Assembly: GCA_944333305.1 (NCBI GenBank)
Contig: CALVKV010000178.1
Location: forward strand, 1-6,443
Length of the DNA: 6,443 bases
Source of the DNA: an uncultured Bacilli bacterium
GTDB taxonomy: Bacteria > Bacillota_I > Bacilli_A > RF39 > UBA660
Direction of reading: 5' to 3'
Below the pieces are notes generated by a model. The model worked only from the letters and a program-made list of their open reading frames with translations. It was not told where the DNA came from and did not search any database. Shown here one piece after another: positions 5,401-6,443 of this stretch. Each line of letters opens with the position of its first letter. The first letter of the stretch is position 1. Made by a program: the position numbers and the translations under genes.

Positions 5401-5409
5401 CACTGCGAA

Positions 5410-5442
5410 GGTGGAGTTCAGGTGGAGATCGGGTGGAGTTCA
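5410..5442 (-). promoter_or_regulatory. Three 11-bp-phased direct repeats, likely response-regulator site
   Basis: GGTGGAG occurs at 5410-5416, 5421-5427 and 5432-5438, exactly 11 bp apart; the first and third copies continue with TTCA. One copy per helical turn on one face of the DNA is the hallmark of OmpR/PhoB-family winged-helix regulators. Relative to the predicted leftward start the array covers about -22 to -50, replacing a -35. No two-component genes are visible nearby. Confidence 0.55.
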
Positions 5443-5486
5443 GATGAAGATTGTAAACTTTTCATGACCAATTTGTGAAAATTTGG

Positions 5487-5543
5487 AAAAAGCCGGCGTT
5501 TCGATGCTTTTGCGGCGAAATCCTGACGAAGCCGGCTTCTTTT
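5487..5543 (-). terminator. Compound GC-rich hairpin with T-tract on the minus strand
   Basis: AAGCCGGC (5490-5497) pairs with GCCGGCTT (5531-5538). Inside the loop TTTCG (5499-5503) pairs with CGAAA (5516-5520). On the minus strand the stem is followed by TTTTT (5491-5487), so it could be a second terminator for the GH2 transcript, upstream of the solute-binding protein promoter. GAAGCCGGCTTC (5528-5539) is also a 12-bp palindrome on its own. Confidence 0.45.
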
Positions 5544-5591
5544 GAACGATCCGCGATAGACAAAAAGGCCGCCGCCCGCTCCCCTGTTTTT

Positions 5592-5623
5592 CCGCACAAC
5601 AGCCGCACAACATCCGCACAACA
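5592..5623. repeat. Three perfect 10-mer tandem repeats with 11-bp period
   Basis: CCGCACAACA occurs at 5592-5601, 5603-5612 and 5614-5623, separated by single variable bases, giving an exact 11-bp period. It lies between the GH2 terminator and the compound hairpin. Helical phasing suggests protein binding, but replication slippage can also make such an array. Confidence 0.7.
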
Positions 5624-5653
5624 AAGCCGGCCCGGGCGGACCCGGGCCGGCTT
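5624..5653 (-). terminator. Intrinsic terminator of the GH2 gene
   Basis: AAGCCGGCCCGGG (5624-5636) pairs perfectly with CCCGGGCCGGCTT (5641-5653) over 13 bp around a CGGA loop. It starts about 30 bases after the GH2 stop. The T-tract on the minus strand is short (TTTGTTG) but the stem is very strong. Confidence 0.75.
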
Positions 5654-5682
5654 GCTGATCGCCTTTCGCTATACAGTTCGGA

Positions 5683-6443
5683 TTATTTGGCGATCTTGTT
5701 CAGTTTGTCATTCAGTGCAAAGGGCACCGAGGCGGGCATGTTCTTGCCGGCCATCTTGAGCATGTTGGCCAGCGTGAAGCCGGAGAGCATCCCCATCATG
5801 CCGGTGCCGACGCCGGCCCGGTCAAACATCTCGGACAGGATCTTGCCGGCCACCGGATGGGCCAGGATGTCGCCGATCTTGTCGTTGATGGAGAAGTGGC
5901 CTTCGATGAATTCCAGCTCGCCGGGGGCGTCCTCCCCTTCGGGCACGAACCAGTTGCCGGCCTTGGTGTCGTCCTTGGGCAGCACATAGGCGGGGTTGGA
6001 TTCGGCCACGCCGTTGAGGGTGATGGTATCCTCCACATCGCCGGCACGGGCGGTGATGGTGTTGGCGCCGTCCTGCAGCGGCAGTTCGGCAAAGACCGCG
6101 GCATGGTCCACGGCCGGCTGGGTGCCCACCACCTCGCCGTTGAGCAGCAGGGTCACTTCGGGCAGGTTGGTGTAGACGGTGACGGTCCGCTCGCCGGGGG
6201 CGCGGTCGGTAAAGCGGCGGCCGGACACATGCACCATCGGCTCGGTGGTCCAGTAGGCTTTGTAGACGTAGAAGGCGTCCTTCTTGATCTTGCGGTCATA
6301 GGTCACAAGGCCCTTGTTGTTGCGGCCCTTGCAGCCGCCTTCGTCCCGGGCGTCGGCGGCAAAGTCGAACATGTTCCACACATGGGTGGACCAGATGTAG
6401 GGCCGCTGGGCGAAGGTCTTGAGCATCTCGTGGTGGTAGTAGG
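5683..6443 (-). CDS. Family 2 glycoside hydrolase (beta-galactosidase-like), C-terminal fragment
   Basis: The gene enters from the right edge; the last 252 residues are visible, so the catalytic acid/base and nucleophile are outside the window. The segment RPYIWSTHVWNMFDFAADAR is the end of the GH2 TIM barrel, with the conserved tryptophan and WNMFDFA strand. KGLVTYDRKIKKDAFYVYKA follows, as in GH2 beta-galactosidases. Next comes an immunoglobulin-like domain (TVTVYTNLPEVTLLLNGEVV and onward) of the DUF4982 kind. The last 75 or so residues (from FSINDKIGDILAHPVAGKIL) form a separate small, mostly helical and methionine-rich appendage. GH2 enzymes remove beta-linked galactose, glucuronate or mannose from oligosaccharides. 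No signal peptide can be assessed. A strong hairpin terminator follows the TAA stop, so it is probably not cotranscribed with the solute-binding protein gene. Confidence 0.9.
   Translation of the reverse strand, partial: YYHHEMLKTFAQRPYIWSTHVWNMFDFAADARDEGGCKGRNNKGLVTYDRKIKKDAFYVYKAYWTTEPMVHVSGRRFTDRAPGERTVTVYTNLPEVTLLLNGEVVGTQPAVDHAAVFAELPLQDGANTITARAGDVEDTITLNGVAESNPAYVLPKDDTKAGNWFVPEGEDAPGELEFIEGHFSINDKIGDILAHPVAGKILSEMFDRAGVGTGMMGMLSGFTLANMLKMAGKNMPASVPFALNDKLNKIAK

Noticed and set aside
5254..5403. Upstream ATG for the solute-binding protein adding 50 residues.
   Set aside because: The added sequence is arginine-rich with no signal features, overlaps the promoter, and would bury the AAGGAGG site at 5260-5266.
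5418..5759. Small open frames on both strands between the solute-binding protein and GH2 genes.
   Set aside because: They run through hairpins and tandem repeats, lack good ribosome binding sites and show no recognisable protein features.

Overview
The window joins two kinds of DNA. Bases 1 to about 804 look like the end of an integrated conjugative or mobilizable element. They hold the first 33 codons of a ParA-type ATPase, a small excisionase-fold DNA-binding protein, about 320 bases of repeat-rich non-coding DNA, and then the 3' part of a tRNA-Leu gene with no matching 5' half. From about 805 on, the DNA looks like a host chromosome, and from about 1,700 it is very GC-rich. The gene types and DinB sequence style fit a GC-rich gut Clostridium-class bacterium (Oscillospiraceae/Ruminococcaceae, for example Gemmiger, Subdoligranulum or Faecalibacterium relatives). 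This assignment is inference, made without any database search.

Layout. 1-101 (-): parA start. 130-157: hairpin terminator or attenuator. 186-428 (-): HTH protein. 429-749: non-coding element terminus with inverted and direct repeats. 750-804: tRNA-Leu(CAA) 3' portion, the likely attachment site. 815-855: the tRNA's strong terminator. 955-983: promoter. 1029-1523 (+): collagen-like lipoprotein gene broken by two mutually compensating frameshifts. 1653-1687 and 1733-1771: terminators. 1773-2387 (-): ECF transporter S component. 2462-2513: two divergent promoters that appear to share one palindromic -35 hexamer. 2556-3818 (+): DNA polymerase IV (DinB). 3844-5253 (-): solute-binding lipoprotein, with a promoter and three 11-bp-phased repeats upstream. 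5486-5653: hairpins and a second set of 11-bp tandem repeats. 5683-6443 (-): C-terminal part of a family 2 glycoside hydrolase that runs off the right edge.

How the parts relate. The HTH and ParA genes read away from the attachment site into the element and probably belong to its maintenance or excision module. The chromosomal genes look like separate transcription units, not one pathway: vitamin-type uptake (S component), translesion synthesis (DinB), and carbohydrate capture and cleavage (solute-binding protein, GH2). No CRISPR array, defence island or clearly new multi-gene system is visible. The most unusual material is regulatory: the shared -35 divergent promoter pair, the two sets of 11-bp-phased repeats, and the tRNA junction.
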